DNA of 64,000 nt from Plectrocnemia conspersa (taxonomy: Eukaryota > Arthropoda > Insecta > Trichoptera > Polycentropodidae): the NCBI GenBank assembly GCA_009617715.1, contig VTFK01000454.1, positions 124,001-188,000 on the forward strand, written 5' to 3'. Positions within the stretch are counted from its first letter, which is position 1. The number at the start of each line of letters is the position of its first letter. Under the pieces are notes generated by a model, which was given only the letters and a program-made list of their open reading frames with translations, had not been told where the DNA came from and ran no database searches. Positions 38,667 to 51,900 of the stretch are shown in pieces. The translations under genes and the position numbers were made by a program.

Positions 38667-41160
38667 ATGTCTCTTCTTTCAATTTTCTGTCTTTCGAATA
38701 TAGTTAACCCTTTGTGCTCGTAAGTCCAAGCGTTACACTCTTACGTCGACAAAACTTGAAATGCATTTGTTGAAGCTAATTTTGCCATTTTAAATTTATT
38801 AATGGTAAAAAACTTGTATTAAACACATTTTAGTAATATTTAATTTTGAACTTATGCAAATAAGTGAATAATGTTGAATTTACGAGTGTAAGTTTATTGT
38901 AAAATTTTTCATCGGAACATGGTCGTACACTCGTGGTGTTAAGACCGATACTTGACAGTTTTACGCTGTTAAACTGACTTTTTCCTTCAAAGGGTATCTA
39001 TATTTTTATGATATGCGATGAAACGGGATTATATGCTCTAATTGTGCATAATTGTTACTTAATATTGCGTGTCTGTTATGAAATAAAAACGATTAGAAAA
39101 AAAGAGCGAGATGCAAGCAGAGCTCGCTATCTTCCTCGTACTATTCAAATCAGCGATTTACAACCATCGACATTTTTAGCGGCAACTCAAATAATAATAT
39201 TATATTACTCTTTTCGAGATAGTAAATTACTAATCTGTGTTTTAATTATTTACAAACACATATATTGATTTATTTTTACAAATTATCCATATAATTACGA
39301 ATGACGATATAATAATGGATGTTTAAGGAAGTGACGATGAATTTGATATTAACCAAGTTATTATTACTGTGACAGTAATAGTAGTTGGAATCTAACCACT
39401 TAAAAGAAAATGGATTATGCCAATATTTGATGCAAATAATGTTCTTGGAGCGAAGAGGTAGCCCGAGGTCGAAGGTGACCTCACTTACACTTAGCAGACC
39501 TAGACCCAAACACCATCTCCCACAAACACAAAAGCATCCTATCCTATCCTAATGTAAAAAACAATAAATTGTAATTAATTCCTTGTCACTGCATTCCTCA
39601 CTAATTTTGTCCTTTATTTTCTTCAGAACTCCTGTTGACAGTTTAATTTGGTGCTCCATCAGTAGTCACACTCACGAGTTTTTTCCATGGTAATTTATAT
39701 TTCATTGGGCAATTATTTACTTGTTAAAATATATCATTTTTAGGTATCTGGTCCTTCATAGATTCGAATCATATCGAAATCATAGAGAGAGAGCGATTGA
39801 ATACCATGTTATCGATTATAATATTGATGACAGTTGCTTATTCACATTCAATTCGACGTATTATTGTCCATCAAGATAAACTTACATTTTGTAATTGGTT
39901 TTTAATAATCGGACATACAATATTAGCAGCACCGTTAGAAAATAGTTTATTCTTCTTTGTAATTGAATGGGCAATTACATAGATCGCTTTTGTGGCATCT
40001 TATTGTTCCTTAGTCATCCGCGTAAATGTATTTTGTCGTGATAATAAATTGTGACTTAGTTTATCTGCTGCTTTCGATCGGAATTCCGAAGTTAATTCTG
40101 AGTTATATCCATTATGTTTGGAATCGAAGCGTCTTTTAATATTATATTTTTTTAATACTACAATACTATAATGGCAGATCAGACAAATAGCTTTATTGTT
40201 TAAATTAGTAAAAAAGTATTTTGTTTTCCATTATTCTTTTAACGGTTTTTCATATCGATTTTTATTCTCTTGTTCATTTTAAGTGTATTATTTAATATTT
40301 TTTTGAATATTTATAATAATTTATTCACTTGTGTTATTACGTAACAAATCATACAAAAATCAATTGTTTTAACTTGACAAAATTGACGAACCAACTAATA
40401 AACGAAAAAAGAAACGCAGATGTGACAGAAACGTTTCATTTGAGATTTACAGTTACATTTTTATAGACAAAACATATATTTGTCGTGTTGGTGGCGAAAA
40501 TATTGTATTGTTTCGCTAGTACCTACCTAATTGACAGAACTTTTCTTAATAGCCATTCAATTTAAATGCTTTCTTGTTGCTGCTATTTTGGCAGGACACA
40601 AAACTAACTTTGCTAAATAAAAATTGCCTTGCATATTGATTAGTGATTTATAACGGGCGATTCAAAAAATAAAGAGGTTGGCTGATGATGTGTATCGAAA
40701 TTCTCCTGAACTTCATTGAACATGAAAATTGAATTCGTGTCAATTTCTATGCTTTCTAAGCTTTTGATGAGATTAAAAACTCTGGGTTTGTTTCGAATAG
40801 TAGCAATGAAATTCATTAATCTTCAGATTCATATTCCATATAACAATCAGCACTACTCGCAAAATCTTTCAGCGAATCGTCATCATTTTCAAATGTTTCA
40901 GTCATTGAACTCAGATTGTTATCTTGGAAAAATTAAAAAAAATGTTTATTTTATATTATTTATTTTCACCGTTGTAAATTCAAATTGAAGTAAAAAGCAA
41001 TATAAGTATACATATATCAAAAGCCTAATGTATTTCTGGCCTAAAACACATGCGGCACGCGGGAACTGCCAAGAGATACTGACGTGACGTCGAAATATGT
41101 AACCGCTCAACGCAAGTGCGATCGCGCTCCTTGGCACTCAAATGGTTGAGAGGTTTAAAT
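38667..41160. other. Noncoding, AT-rich
   Basis: At 38,704 TTAACCCTTTGTGCTCG has the form of a piggyBac-type end (TTAA then CCC), but the only candidate partner, GGTGTTAA at 38,935, does not match it well. A higher-GC run at 41,045-41,150 contains TGACGTGACGTCG, a CRE-like word. Confidence 0.4.
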
Positions 41161-41179
41161 TATATACTGTTCTAAAATG

Positions 41180-41326
41180 ACAGCTGCGAAACGTATAATT
41201 GATGTTACTCCCCGAATCTAACCTAAACGAATTAATCTAATGGAAGTTCAAAAGCTATAATTAGTTATAGAACTTTCATTAGGTTAAGTTTGTATTTGAA
41301 AAGCAAATGGATGTTTCGCAACTGAT
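41180..41326. repeat. Inverted-repeat element, GCGAAACGT ends
   Basis: CAGCTGCGAAACGT near the left faces ATGTTTCGCAACTG at the right. Inside, CTAATGGAAGTTC faces GAACTTTCATTAG around ATTAG, and TAACCTAAAC faces GGTTAAGTTT. The same terminal word recurs at about 55,248 (GTTTCGCAACTG) and 58,440 (CAATTGCGAAGCG), suggesting a small foldback family. Confidence 0.65.
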
Positions 41327-41739
41327 ATTATTTTTAATATAAAGAACATAATTTTATTAATTTGGTTGGATAAAATGTGTAAAACAATTAGTCTATAAAT
41401 CCACTAGTGAATATCAGTGAAACTATATTTATTCACTGCGCTTATGGTAAAAATAACACCTAACACATTTAAAATTAGGAATAAAATTATATAAATTATA
41501 TGAAAAACTTAGCGATTGATTGCTGGTAGTAAATTGTAGGCGATAAATTTTCCGGACCTGCAAAAATTCGATTTTCAGTTTTTTATTTCGGATGAATTCT
41601 TATAGAAGTGGAGCGTATCACTACGCTACTGATTGTATGCAACTATTGTATGAAAGTCGTTTTAATTCAATTATAAACGTAAACAATCTAATATTTGAAT
41701 AAAAAATGTTTAGCATTTCATGATAAGCAAATTCAAAAT

Positions 41740-41803
41740 GTGCGCGCGCACGTTTAGTTAAATTTCTTACCGCCAGAGCGCCGCGCCGATCATAACAAGC
41801 GTC
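41740..41803 (+). promoter_or_regulatory. Candidate core promoter region, CpG-rich
   Basis: A run dense in CpG (GTGCGCGCGCACG, GAGCGCCGCGCCG) directly precedes an arthropod initiator TCAGT. No TATA box at about -30. Confidence 0.4.
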
Positions 41804-41804
41804 A

Positions 41805-41948
41805 GTCGGCTTCGGCGCTCGGTGTCGAACGTTCGTCGGTTGCGCGGTAGACATAACCTATAATTTGGATCGTTGACATTTCGTGTTTACGTGCATAACC
41901 TCACACACACACGGATTAATAAACACCCCTGGACGTCTTACGCGTCTC
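41805..41948 (+). other. Candidate 5' UTR exon
   Basis: Starts at the A of the initiator TCAGT (41,803-41,807) and runs 144 bases to a consensus donor, GTGAGT at 41,949. The first 40 bases are CpG-rich. The stretch contains no ATG at all, as expected for a noncoding leader exon. It lies 3.8 kb downstream of the candidate coding exon at 38,013 on the same strand, so it could be an alternative first exon of the same gene or of another gene to the right. Prediction only. Confidence 0.4.
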
Positions 41949-41954
41949 GTGAGT

Positions 41955-44040
41955 ATATTTATGATTTAACATAAACACTAAATATCTCGTTTCATCTCAC
42001 GAGACACTCGCGTCCACTCGGACATGTTACAACACATTTTATAACAGTAAATTGCTGAATGACGACGATGACCCGATGTAGCGAATTAATCGATTTATCG
42101 GACGACTCACTGTAACGAGTTTTTTTGAATTGCACAACCTGGTAGTGACATCTACCTATTTTTAAAAAGTAAACTCGCAACAAGTCGTATTTTGTTTATG
42201 AAATGTCTTGTTACTGTTTGGTTTTGGACCGTTCTGTAGCTTCACCGATGGTCGAGTCGAACGCTTCGATCAGCTGACTCGGAAATGGATCATATGTTCC
42301 GGTTTTGTTGGCAAAATCAGAATCAAAACCAACTTTAATATCTTTTTAGAGTGAATTTCCAATAAAATATAAATCCTTTTTTGCCTTGTTGAATCATGTG
42401 GGTAGTTATATATGCTATAAAAAAAATCATAGCCACGAATAACCGAGTATTTTAAAATGGAATCTGCTTAATCACTCCACGTGCACTTCATTGTTAATTA
42501 TTATTCACTGTGTATAGTTCATTGTTTTCGAGTGCATTCACTTTTTAATTCGAATCGTGAATTAATTAGCTTATTTTAAAATACAATTGATTACACATTG
42601 TGCAAAAATTGTTTTTTAACTAACTAAAATTAAAACCCATAATATTTTTTATCTTAACATTATTTATTAACTCACGTTTGCATAAATAAAATACCTGGTG
42701 AGCGTGAATAAGTTGACAAGTCGAAACTATATATTCTTATAGCATCTTAAAGTTTAATATTTTGTACAAAATACATTTATTACTTTTGTGATGTTTTTAT
42801 AGTTGATCGTAAACACCTTTTAAATGTTACACAGTAAGATATAACATTGTAAGCTATACAATCATCGTGTTATGAAGTTAAATCGCTCAGAGAGTTGTTG
42901 AAATATTAACCAGTGAATCTGAATAAAGTTGTTGAACTTATCTATTCACAGCCTAGAGCGCGACAATAAAATAATTTATAATTTCATGCATCTCGAGTTG
43001 TCAACTTATTCACTATTACCACAAATATATGGTATTTTTGTATTATTAATTAGGATGCTCATATTTTTAGGACATAAATTATTATATAATTATATAATCA
43101 TTGTGGCAGAAGTGTAATAATATAATAGTACACTAGTCAGGTAATATAAAAGTTAAATAAATAATAATTATTTCATTTTACGATAAATGGACTTTCCTTA
43201 AATTTATAAACAAAAATATTTGACTACTACATAGTAGTATTTTTAGTATTTTAAATGATTTATTTCACTTTGTCAAAACTGTTGATTTATTAATTTTGTA
43301 GGTAAAAGAGTAATTAAAATATACATAAAAACATTTATTTACAGTTAAATACAAAATATTTGTTATTGAAGTAGAGTTGGTGACTAATGTTTTATTTAAT
43401 ATTTATCGTGTGTGACGTCAGAATTAATAATTATTATATAATTAAAATTCCGATCGATTATCGCAGATTTGCTTTTCCTTGATGTTTCTAATTTCACGGA
43501 TAGATATCGTGATGATTAATTAAAATCGAGTTAGGTCGTACATATTAAGTATAAAATTAGCTCATAGAGATATGATATATGTTAAAAAAAACATGGAAAA
43601 TTATGATAACTTATTAATTATATCCAGGCCTGGGGGAGGGGACCAATTTCCGGGGCCCATTCTCCTTGAGGTGCCCGACTCTAGAATCATAGCAAGAATA
43701 TATTTATAAAAAAAAGTAAAAACCGATTTCAAATAATAAATCTGAACTAAAACTACAGTTGTTTCTGATGTATTTCTGGTATAAGTTCCTTCAGCACTTT
43801 TTATACATACAATAAATAAAAGGAGCGGAACATTGCCTTCAAAAGCACCCATTTTCTAGGTAGTACTTTAACATTAAACATTATTATTCAAAGGTACAGA
43901 TTGTAGTTTTTTGCCCCGGCTCCGTTTGTGTTAAAATTTGTTTGCAAATTATTGTTGACTTTATTGCTTTTTGAACGTTTAAAAAATATACGACGTGAGA
44001 GGAAATATTCAACGAATGTAAATTAGTAGTAGTAAATTTA
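41955..44040. other. Noncoding, AT-rich
   Basis: No gene recognised. Confidence 0.45.
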
Positions 44041-44064
44041 GGTATTCGATCTGAAAATTCAGAT

Positions 44065-44275
44065 CGAGTTACACGATTTTATTGCTTTTGACGTAAATTT
44101 TTGACTTCTGAGAAGTGATAATTGTTTTTTGCGCTCTCCTATTGACCAAAATTCGGTGAAGTTGTGCTTTATTTGCTTTTTACTTGTAATATTGTTATAA
44201 AAAGTCTTAATATCAATGTTTGATAATCGAGCGTTTTCACCGCGATGGCACGATTTTATTGCTTTTGCCCTGGAA
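44065..44275. repeat. Copy of the left-edge repeat family
   Basis: CACGATTTTATTGCTTTTGA and GACTTCTGAGAAG at 44,073-44,115 match 92-132. CCTATTGACCAAAATTCGG at 44,138 matches the region at 141-165. At 44,235 the sequence GCGATGGCACGATTTTATTG repeats the arm once more. Here the two arms are direct rather than inverted, so the copy has been rearranged or consists of two pieces. Confidence 0.75.
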
Positions 44276-46560
44276 TGGAAGTTCACTATATGGAAACACT
44301 GAGCAACAAATAAAACACGTTTAATTATCTGATAAATAATATGAGTAGATATTTTTAATAATTTTAAATGCCTAATTAAAATATTTCGCATAAAATATGA
44401 TTTGTAGCGTGGAAAGGGTTAACTCTCACCCATTATTATTTATTCAAGAAATTATATTACGATGTTAAAAAATATATAAAATTAAATTTTTGTAATGAGT
44501 GATTATGACAAGACCGATCTTTAGATAAACAATAAAGTACATAATATTATAATATTGACAAATCTCAATGTGAAGGGTATTTTTTTTTAAATTTTAATGA
44601 ATATGAGCTATCTTGCTTATATTTAATATTTTCAATTCTAAAAATTAATTATAATAATTAAATTTTCACATTTTTTAAGGTTTGAACAAATTAATGATTT
44701 TATTTTTATATCTGCTCTGCACTTTTCTCGTGCGTTCCTGCACGTGACAAGTGCAGTTGTATCGAATATTTTAAATTTTACACGAAATACACACATTATT
44801 ATAGGCTTAAACCAATAATATTTTTGTTCAAAACAATAAAAAGATTTCTTAATTGGAAATTATTCTTAACGTGTCGAATATTGCATCATGTGAGTCAGCG
44901 GTCGCTCACCTTTCGGACCTCACGGACCGCTAAACTCAAAATTTTGTATCCCGCGGACCACTACCATGATTTTTTCATACAAGTAACACTATAATAATAA
45001 AAAGTACTTGTTTTTAATTTATGTATATATAATTAATAATATAATGATCCAATTATAATAAATAAATCATAATAAATAATCACAGATATATGCATTATGA
45101 ATAATGCAAAAAAAAAACTTTTTCAATTTTATATTATACTTACAATTAATTGATATTTGTGCAGTTATTTGTTTTTATTTATAGATGATATTTGTGCAAA
45201 AAAGTTAGTCACGTTTATATAAAATTCTATAATCATGTGAGCGAATACGCGAAGTCCTTTTATCCGTGTCGGCGTCTAAATGATAGTTATCTGCAAAGCG
45301 GGTTGAACTCTTGATTCTCGATGTTGAGTAGGACTAGGGTTGACGCGAAAAGGGAAGCGGCTGGTTTCTCAATCTCGTCTGTTGATAATCGGCGGCTCCT
45401 TTTGGTTTGAGTTCATGCAAACCCTCTTGTATTTAGAAATTGGGGTGTTCAAATAGGAGTTATTGATGTTTTGTTTAAAGAAAGTTTGTTAATTTGGACT
45501 GGTAATATCTCGGCTTTGTCAACAATTTAATGTTAACGTCTCGGTTTGTAACTCTAGCTATTCAAAGATTAAAAACAAAAAAAATACACATTTACAAGTA
45601 AATAGTATATTATTTTATATTATAAAAAAAACATAGATTGATTATATTACATAATGTTATATATAATTTATAAATATGACAATACCGTTTGAGAAGAGTC
45701 GTAGGTAAATGAGCTCGAGACAGCTAAGTAAAATTACCAAACTTCAAATACTCTCTCTTACCCAACCATTAGAGATCGCTTAGCTAAACCTTCCATTGGT
45801 CCACGTCTGCTCCTCTCCCTAATAACCCTACGGTTAATCTGAGTCTTCTTGCGTTGAGTACAACTGTATTCTATGTCATTTCTTGTGTGATAATTCGCCA
45901 ATACAATTACATTCGACTAGTGTGAAGACACTATATAAACATATAATATCAATAAATACATATTTGTTCGATAAATAACAATTTCGTTGACCTCGTATAG
46001 CACACAGGGTGATAACACTAATATATCTAAAATATAATTTCGGTCGTTAATTTACATTAATATTGCAGTATATATTATAGGTGAAGATATTAAATAGATT
46101 TAGATTGTTGCATCAGAACCAAGTTTTCGCCATATATGATAACTTCTGATTATAAAAATGAACGTGTGTTATGGATCGTTTTTTATAATTCTTATACTTT
46201 GCTAACTATTGTATATATTTACAATAACAATCTTATCAGATTTAACACGGCAGATTTCATGCATAATTTCACATCAGATTCATAACTTCAATTCTGCACA
46301 CACGATTACTTCTATCGCACTTCTACCACTCACCGTCATAATAATTGAGTATACACCGGACGTTTCGTCGCACTTGTATACAATAATATAAACAAGAGTA
46401 CTTGTACGTCATTTGACAGTTCCGAGATACCGATATGTATACAATACCGCGCATATCTCATTTTAACGAGGCGTGTGAATGAGTGACATAATAAAAGAAA
46501 TCATAATATACCAAGCAAAGCGACACGCGTTTCGTTTCGTCGCTTCTGTGATGCATGATC
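44276..46560. other. Noncoding with transposon-like scraps
   Basis: 44,897-44,972 (CAGCGGTCGCTCACCTTTCG ... GCGGACCACTACCATGA) resembles the end of a hAT-type element with CAG ends; no partner was seen. At 45,700-46,010 there is an LTR-like arrangement: ACTATATAAACATA, then CAATAAATACA about 20 bases later, then GGGTGATAACAC; not enough to call. 44,409 GGAAAGGGTTAA is the inverse of the 25,519 piggyBac-like end. Confidence 0.35.
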
Positions 46561-46581
46561 GAAAATAGTTAACTGTGAATC

Positions 46582-46608
46582 GGTCACCTGACCAAGGCCT
46601 TGACCTTA
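46582..46608. promoter_or_regulatory. Cluster of nuclear-receptor half-sites
   Basis: GGTCACCTGACC is an inverted pair of GGTCA half-sites with a two-base spacer. It overlaps TGACCAAGG, then CCTTGACCTTAC, whose reverse is AAGGTCAAGG, matching FTZ-F1/ERR-type extended half-sites (TCAAGGYCA). The centre CAAGGCCTTG is a perfect palindrome. The sequence is seen; binding is inferred. Confidence 0.45.
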
Positions 46609-46798
46609 CAACGGAAAATCCTCGCCGTGACATACGGTTACATATCTGAGAATACATTTTTTATTTAATATTTGTGCAACAATTGAGATCTTCGCGTATA
46701 GTTTGTATACGTTAGTTTAACGTGATTAGTATTCCATGGATGTGTCCGTAGGATTCAGGCGTCGACTCTGGATTACGGGCATAGAGATGGACCAGGAG

Positions 46799-46947
46799 AT
46801 GCGAAGAGAGAAGCAGCTGCTTCTGCGATCATAGATGGTCTGAAGTTGGATCGGCTACTTCTTGGTCAAAGTTTCTATGAACTCATTGGGTTAAAGTAAA
46901 AAGCTCTTGAAGTTCTGATGCCCTGAACTCTTAAATGGATGTTAAAA
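46799..46947. repeat. Second copy of the 18,743-18,867 repeat
   Basis: Here the plus-strand frame is open from about 46,760 to a TAA near 46,898 and reads DYGHRDGPGDAKREAAASAI, then IDGLKLDRLLLGQSFYELIG. It is the better preserved copy. I do not know the protein; the minus-strand reading IAEAAASLFA is the alternative. Confidence 0.65.
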
Positions 46948-47199
46948 TGTAAATTTTAGTAAAAGTGACAAAGATGCCTTGCTATACAATACGATGGTTT
47001 CGCATATAATAGGCCACACCTTGCTTCATTAGAAAAGTTGTACCATAATTGGTGGCACATTGGTCTAAATATGTCTCTCTTCAAAGGAAACGTATAAAAT
47101 ACTTGCCACATCAATACTCTGAAAGAATCATTAAAACCAGTAGCTCTCAACTTTTTTCACGTGAGTGAGAAAATAATATTTTTTTCATATTATATGAGA

Positions 47200-47580
47200 T
47201 TTATACACAAAAGGACGTTTACCTCCAGAACATGCCCACGACATAAATTGAAACCGCGTTAACCCGGAAACGCGAGATAAGGACGTGCAGGATATCCCGG
47301 TGACTAATCGGGATAAGGTCTCTAAATTAATAGTCATCGCGCCGGGAGGTCTGACGGGCTAATTAATTACGATTAAAACATCAAATGGAGCGCTTGCATC
47401 GAGCCTCCCGTCGAGTTTATACTACCACCAAGTTGATGTCTAAATATACATATAATTTGACCGTAAACAGTACCGCCGACAAAGTGACGAAAAACACATT
47501 GCCACCAGACGTTGCACTGTCACCTCGGGTCATGTTAAATTTGTCAATGGTTACGCAATTAGTCGAAGAGTTGTAATAAT
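47200..47580. promoter_or_regulatory. Possible conserved noncoding element
   Basis: A long higher-GC island with the homeodomain-type core GCTAATTAATTACGATTAAA at 47,357-47,376 and ATCCCG/CGGGAT inverted words around 47,291-47,312. A 63-codon frame at 47,385-47,576 is open but has no family features. Base composition and transcription-factor words suggest an enhancer of a nearby developmental gene; comparison with other species is required to support this. Confidence 0.35.
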
Positions 47581-47589
47581 TCTACTTTG

Positions 47590-48245
47590 TTAGCGCGATC
47601 ATTGAATTTGTTTTTACTAGGTAATCTGGAATTAATGTTAGTGTAATCCTCTTTGCGGTGAAGATCGAATGAAATTTAGTTATTTTACTTAAACCTATTA
47701 TTTAACACCAATTCGAATTAGTTCCATTGTTATGCGGACGCGTTCAACATTCCAATTGAATATTTATTGTGGCTAAAGTTGCATCATAAATTAATAACTT
47801 AGAAACTGTAGTTGTCAGAAGAAATAAAAAAGTCTGACTAAATATTTTATCTTACTTTTTGTTGTTTGCAAATGACTTAAAACTGTTCTAAAGCATCTGA
47901 CTCGTTGTCTTTGTGGACCATTCTGAATTCTTTGTGGAGATGTACTGCTGAGAGCTTACTTTTTAACATCAAAAAGTGCGTCTTCTCGTTTATTATATTG
48001 GTAAAAAAAATTTAAAGTGAATCCTTTATAAGTTCTATTTTTAGAAAAAAATCATGTCGATAGTGTTGTCATTTTATCGTATTGTCAAATTTATGATACC
48101 GCATTTAATTTTTTTAAAGTATATTCCTTAAGAAATTTACTTTAAATTTTATACAGTATTACTGCAATAGGAATGAAATAGTTTTGTACAAAGATGTCGT
48201 ACGTTTTGGTAGGTTTTATTACTTGAATCAAATCTGTATTTCCTT
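47590..48245. other. Noncoding, AT-rich
   Basis: No feature recognised. Confidence 0.45.
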
Positions 48246-48249
48246 TACT

Positions 48250-48575
48250 GTAATGTACACCAAGCGTACATGTAATCTTATTATGCGAATGTCTCTTAAA
48301 ATATGCCGCATAAAATGTTCATATATTAGATAATTACAATATATAAGTAACAAAAAACATTATTCTGACAAAAAAAAAACAGGTAAAAAAGTTAGATATG
48401 ATGTTTGAGTACAGAGGCTTAACTTGATTTTTGTAAACAAATATTTTATACAAGTTTACAGCACTTATATTACAATATTTGTTAAGACATTAGTTAAGGC
48501 ATTGAATTTTTTGTAAATACCATTTTAAATCACTAACAATGACCCATTTTTTCATGTACACGAAGTGTACATTAC
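48250..48575. mobile_element. Small inverted-repeat element, GTACAC ends
   Basis: GTAATGTACACCAAGCGTAC at 48,250 is the imperfect inverse of CATGTACACGAAGTGTAC with ATTAC at 48,553-48,574. Each end is itself palindromic (GTACAC...GTGTAC). The 300 bases between are AT-rich and noncoding. Probably a MITE; no target duplication was established. Confidence 0.6.
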
Positions 48576-48881
48576 CGGAGAACGAAAAATTGTTCTGTAT
48601 CATAAGGGAAAGTTGCTAAATAGTGTATTAGTTTAAATAAATAATATATGTATCACAACGCACATTAAATACACAATATAGTTTTATGATATTTATTGAA
48701 TTTAAATACGCGCTCATAATCTTACGCTATTCATTTGCAAGAAGGCAACATATACTTTAAACAATATTTTCAAATTAAATAACCGAACGCTCCTGACTTA
48801 CTTCTTTATTTTTATTTGTGTTACTGTACATACATGATAGCTCAATATGATTATATAGTATTCTAATATCATAGTAATATA

Positions 48882-48989
<108 letters not shown>

Positions 48990-51900
48990 TATATATTTTT
49001 TCTCGTTAAAATTTACAATTCAATAGAGAAAGTCTAAAACAAAAATTTGTCAACTACAAGTGAAATTCGGAAAGCAACTTTTGCGACTTAAAAAAAAATA
49101 TAGGTTTATAACATCCCTATATTTATTTTTCAATATTTTCAACACTGATGCCAAATTATTAAAAAAAAAGTGCTGGTTAAATACATATGTATTACATACA
49201 TATGTATACGTAAACATATTCACAATTCAAGATAATCAGCAATACTTTTTTTGTTATGAGTATTTAACTATAATAATCCAGGTATGCATATATGACCCCA
49301 ATGGCTTTTATAGGTTAATGCATTTGGTGAGCCTGAAAACTAGTTTCTTGATTACGTCATAGAAGTCTTGCGTCTTGTATATTTCGTTGTATCTAAATGC
49401 GCATTGATTTTTCGATAGCTTAATATTTAGGTAACCGTTTATTTAATAATAGTTATATATAATTAAGAATCATCGATCTGTAACTACATATTAAAATGAG
49501 TTTAAGATTGATGAATATATCCTTTCACTCATTTATGCATTATAAAAGTGACTTATTTTTTTTAATAACAATTCTAGCAGCTTTTCATAAATTGTACAAA
49601 AAATTGAATGTAATTAAGAATTGACACGGCCATTGTGAACACATGTTGCTGCGACTGAGGTGAATAATGTTATCAATTGAGTATATACATCGTTTTCATC
49701 TTTATTAGGCTTATACAAAAGAACACCGTAACTTATTTCCATGTATGCATATGTATAGTGATATTACTTGCTAGTTAGGTTAGCCAGATATATGGATATT
49801 TTAAAAACGTGAAACTCGGGAAATATTTAATTTATATGTAAATCCGTCACGTCCGAAATTGTATCAATATAGAACGTATTTATTTTTTTATGGACGCCAA
49901 AATTAATTTATACGCTCGTTCCATTGCCGAGCTATACATACAGGGTGGTTATAAATTACACCGGGGTTTATCGCCGCACAATGGTATGTAAATAATGTGC
50001 GGTGACAATGTCTGCGCGATGGTTATTCACGTCGAATGTGGAGTGCACTATAAATAATAAAAGATGTAATAATTCACGCGGAGCACAATGAGTGGACATT
50101 GACGATGAGTATAAACGTCACGGAACAGGATGGTCTCCTCACTCTCCACCACTGAATTAATCCTCGGACAAAACATGAAAAAAACACCATTGAAAAGGAA
50201 GAGTATCAGGGTTATTAGGGGCTTATCACCCTTGTAGTACACCAATGTGGTCGTTGGAATGTGGGCCAAACCATAATGTGGATGGAGCGTGTCTTGGGTG
50301 ACACTTATGGCTGAATGCACAATTCCGTCGTTTTCAGGATACAGTGGGTAAGGAGGCGTTATATATGTATATACCACTTTTATGGCTTCTATTGTTATGT
50401 AACTATATGTTATATACTTTTGAGCGGTTTAGTTAGATTGTTTCACTTCTGTGCTACGTCATTATCATTCCTGATCTTTGAGAATGTTTAAAAGTCACAT
50501 TTATTCATAAAAAAGGTGACAATTTTTGACAGTCGCAGTGTTATCAGCTCCTGTTAAAATTGTTCAAAATCACTTTTGGCAAGTTTTGTTGGACTAAAAA
50601 CATGGTTTCGTTGCAGTATATCAAAGTTTCTCTTTAAAGTTAACCGCTTTGCAGACTCTTTATAGATGAGGCGATTACTAAAATTATGCAAAACAATTTT
50701 ACTATTTATTTTAATAGAAAGAATTATATCTATGTTTTTTAGCTTGCAAATATTTTTATCATATACGTGATAAAAATCTGAAATATTACAAGTTCTCTTA
50801 GATAATTTACCAATCTGAAAAATAAAAGTAGAAAGTAATATTTTTGCAAACTTCCCAATCTTAGAATAATTTCTTGACATAGATAAAGTATTTTTTTGAA
50901 AAGATATAACTGTTAATATTACAGAACTTATTTCTAATAAAATAAAAACAACGATAAATCATAAATCGGCAATTATTTTAATGTTGATAAAAACTGTTTT
51001 AAAGATGCTCACTAGTGATTCTGAATTCCCAGAAAGCTAGACAAAACAAGCAAAAATATATTTTGATGAAAATTTTTATGTATAAAAAAGGATACATAAA
51101 AAAAATTAAAAGGCATATTATGTTTATCGTTTATAACAACTACAAAAAACGCAGTTTAAATTTATTATACAAAACAGCAATTTTAAAATAATTCAAAAAT
51201 AAAAATACATATTTTATTTAAAAAAAATAAAATATGTATTTTTTAAATAAGTTTTTAAAAATATTAAGGCATTTAGGGATGAATCAGATCTTTCTAACAT
51301 TCGTGCCATTAGGAACAATTACTCGCTTTCCGTTGATGTTGACTTAATTGTGAGCAAAGTATTATTTATTATTTAAAAGTTTTTGTTGCAAAATCCTAAA
51401 TTCATTTCATCGATTCTATTTATTTATTTTCTGCTCAGATATTAATATTAAAAAAAATCGTATCTCCAGTTATTACATTATTTTGTGTTTTATTGTCATG
51501 TAAAATTCAATATCTTATCTTTTGTTTAGGGACACCATGTACATAATACATAAAATAAAAATTATACATAATATATAAATATAAAAATATTCATACATAT
51601 TTATATACATACATATGCATATATGGTATATACATTTATACTGAAATATTTACAATTTATAAGGTAATATAATCAAATTCAAGTTATTCTGAAACAAACT
51701 TACTTGGAAATTCAGACGGAAAATATTCATATTTCTCCAGGTACAAATATCTTTTCTCCTAAATATGGTAAGCATTCGAACATCCCTGGCCATTTATTTA
51801 TATTATTATTATCTTCGTGGCTCTTTAGGTTTCAATGTATAACTTTATCAAAGTTTGTTGTATATATATTTTTAGGTCACTGCGTATAATACGATATGTG

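Noticed and set aside
38704..38939. piggyBac-type MITE between two TTAA sites
   Set aside because: The left end has the right form, but the right end does not mirror it.
44897..44972. hAT element end (CAGCGGTCGC)
   Set aside because: Only one terminus is visible, so no element could be bounded.
45700..46015. Solo LTR
   Set aside because: TATA-like and AATAAA words are present in order, but no terminal TG...CA pair or flanking duplication was found.
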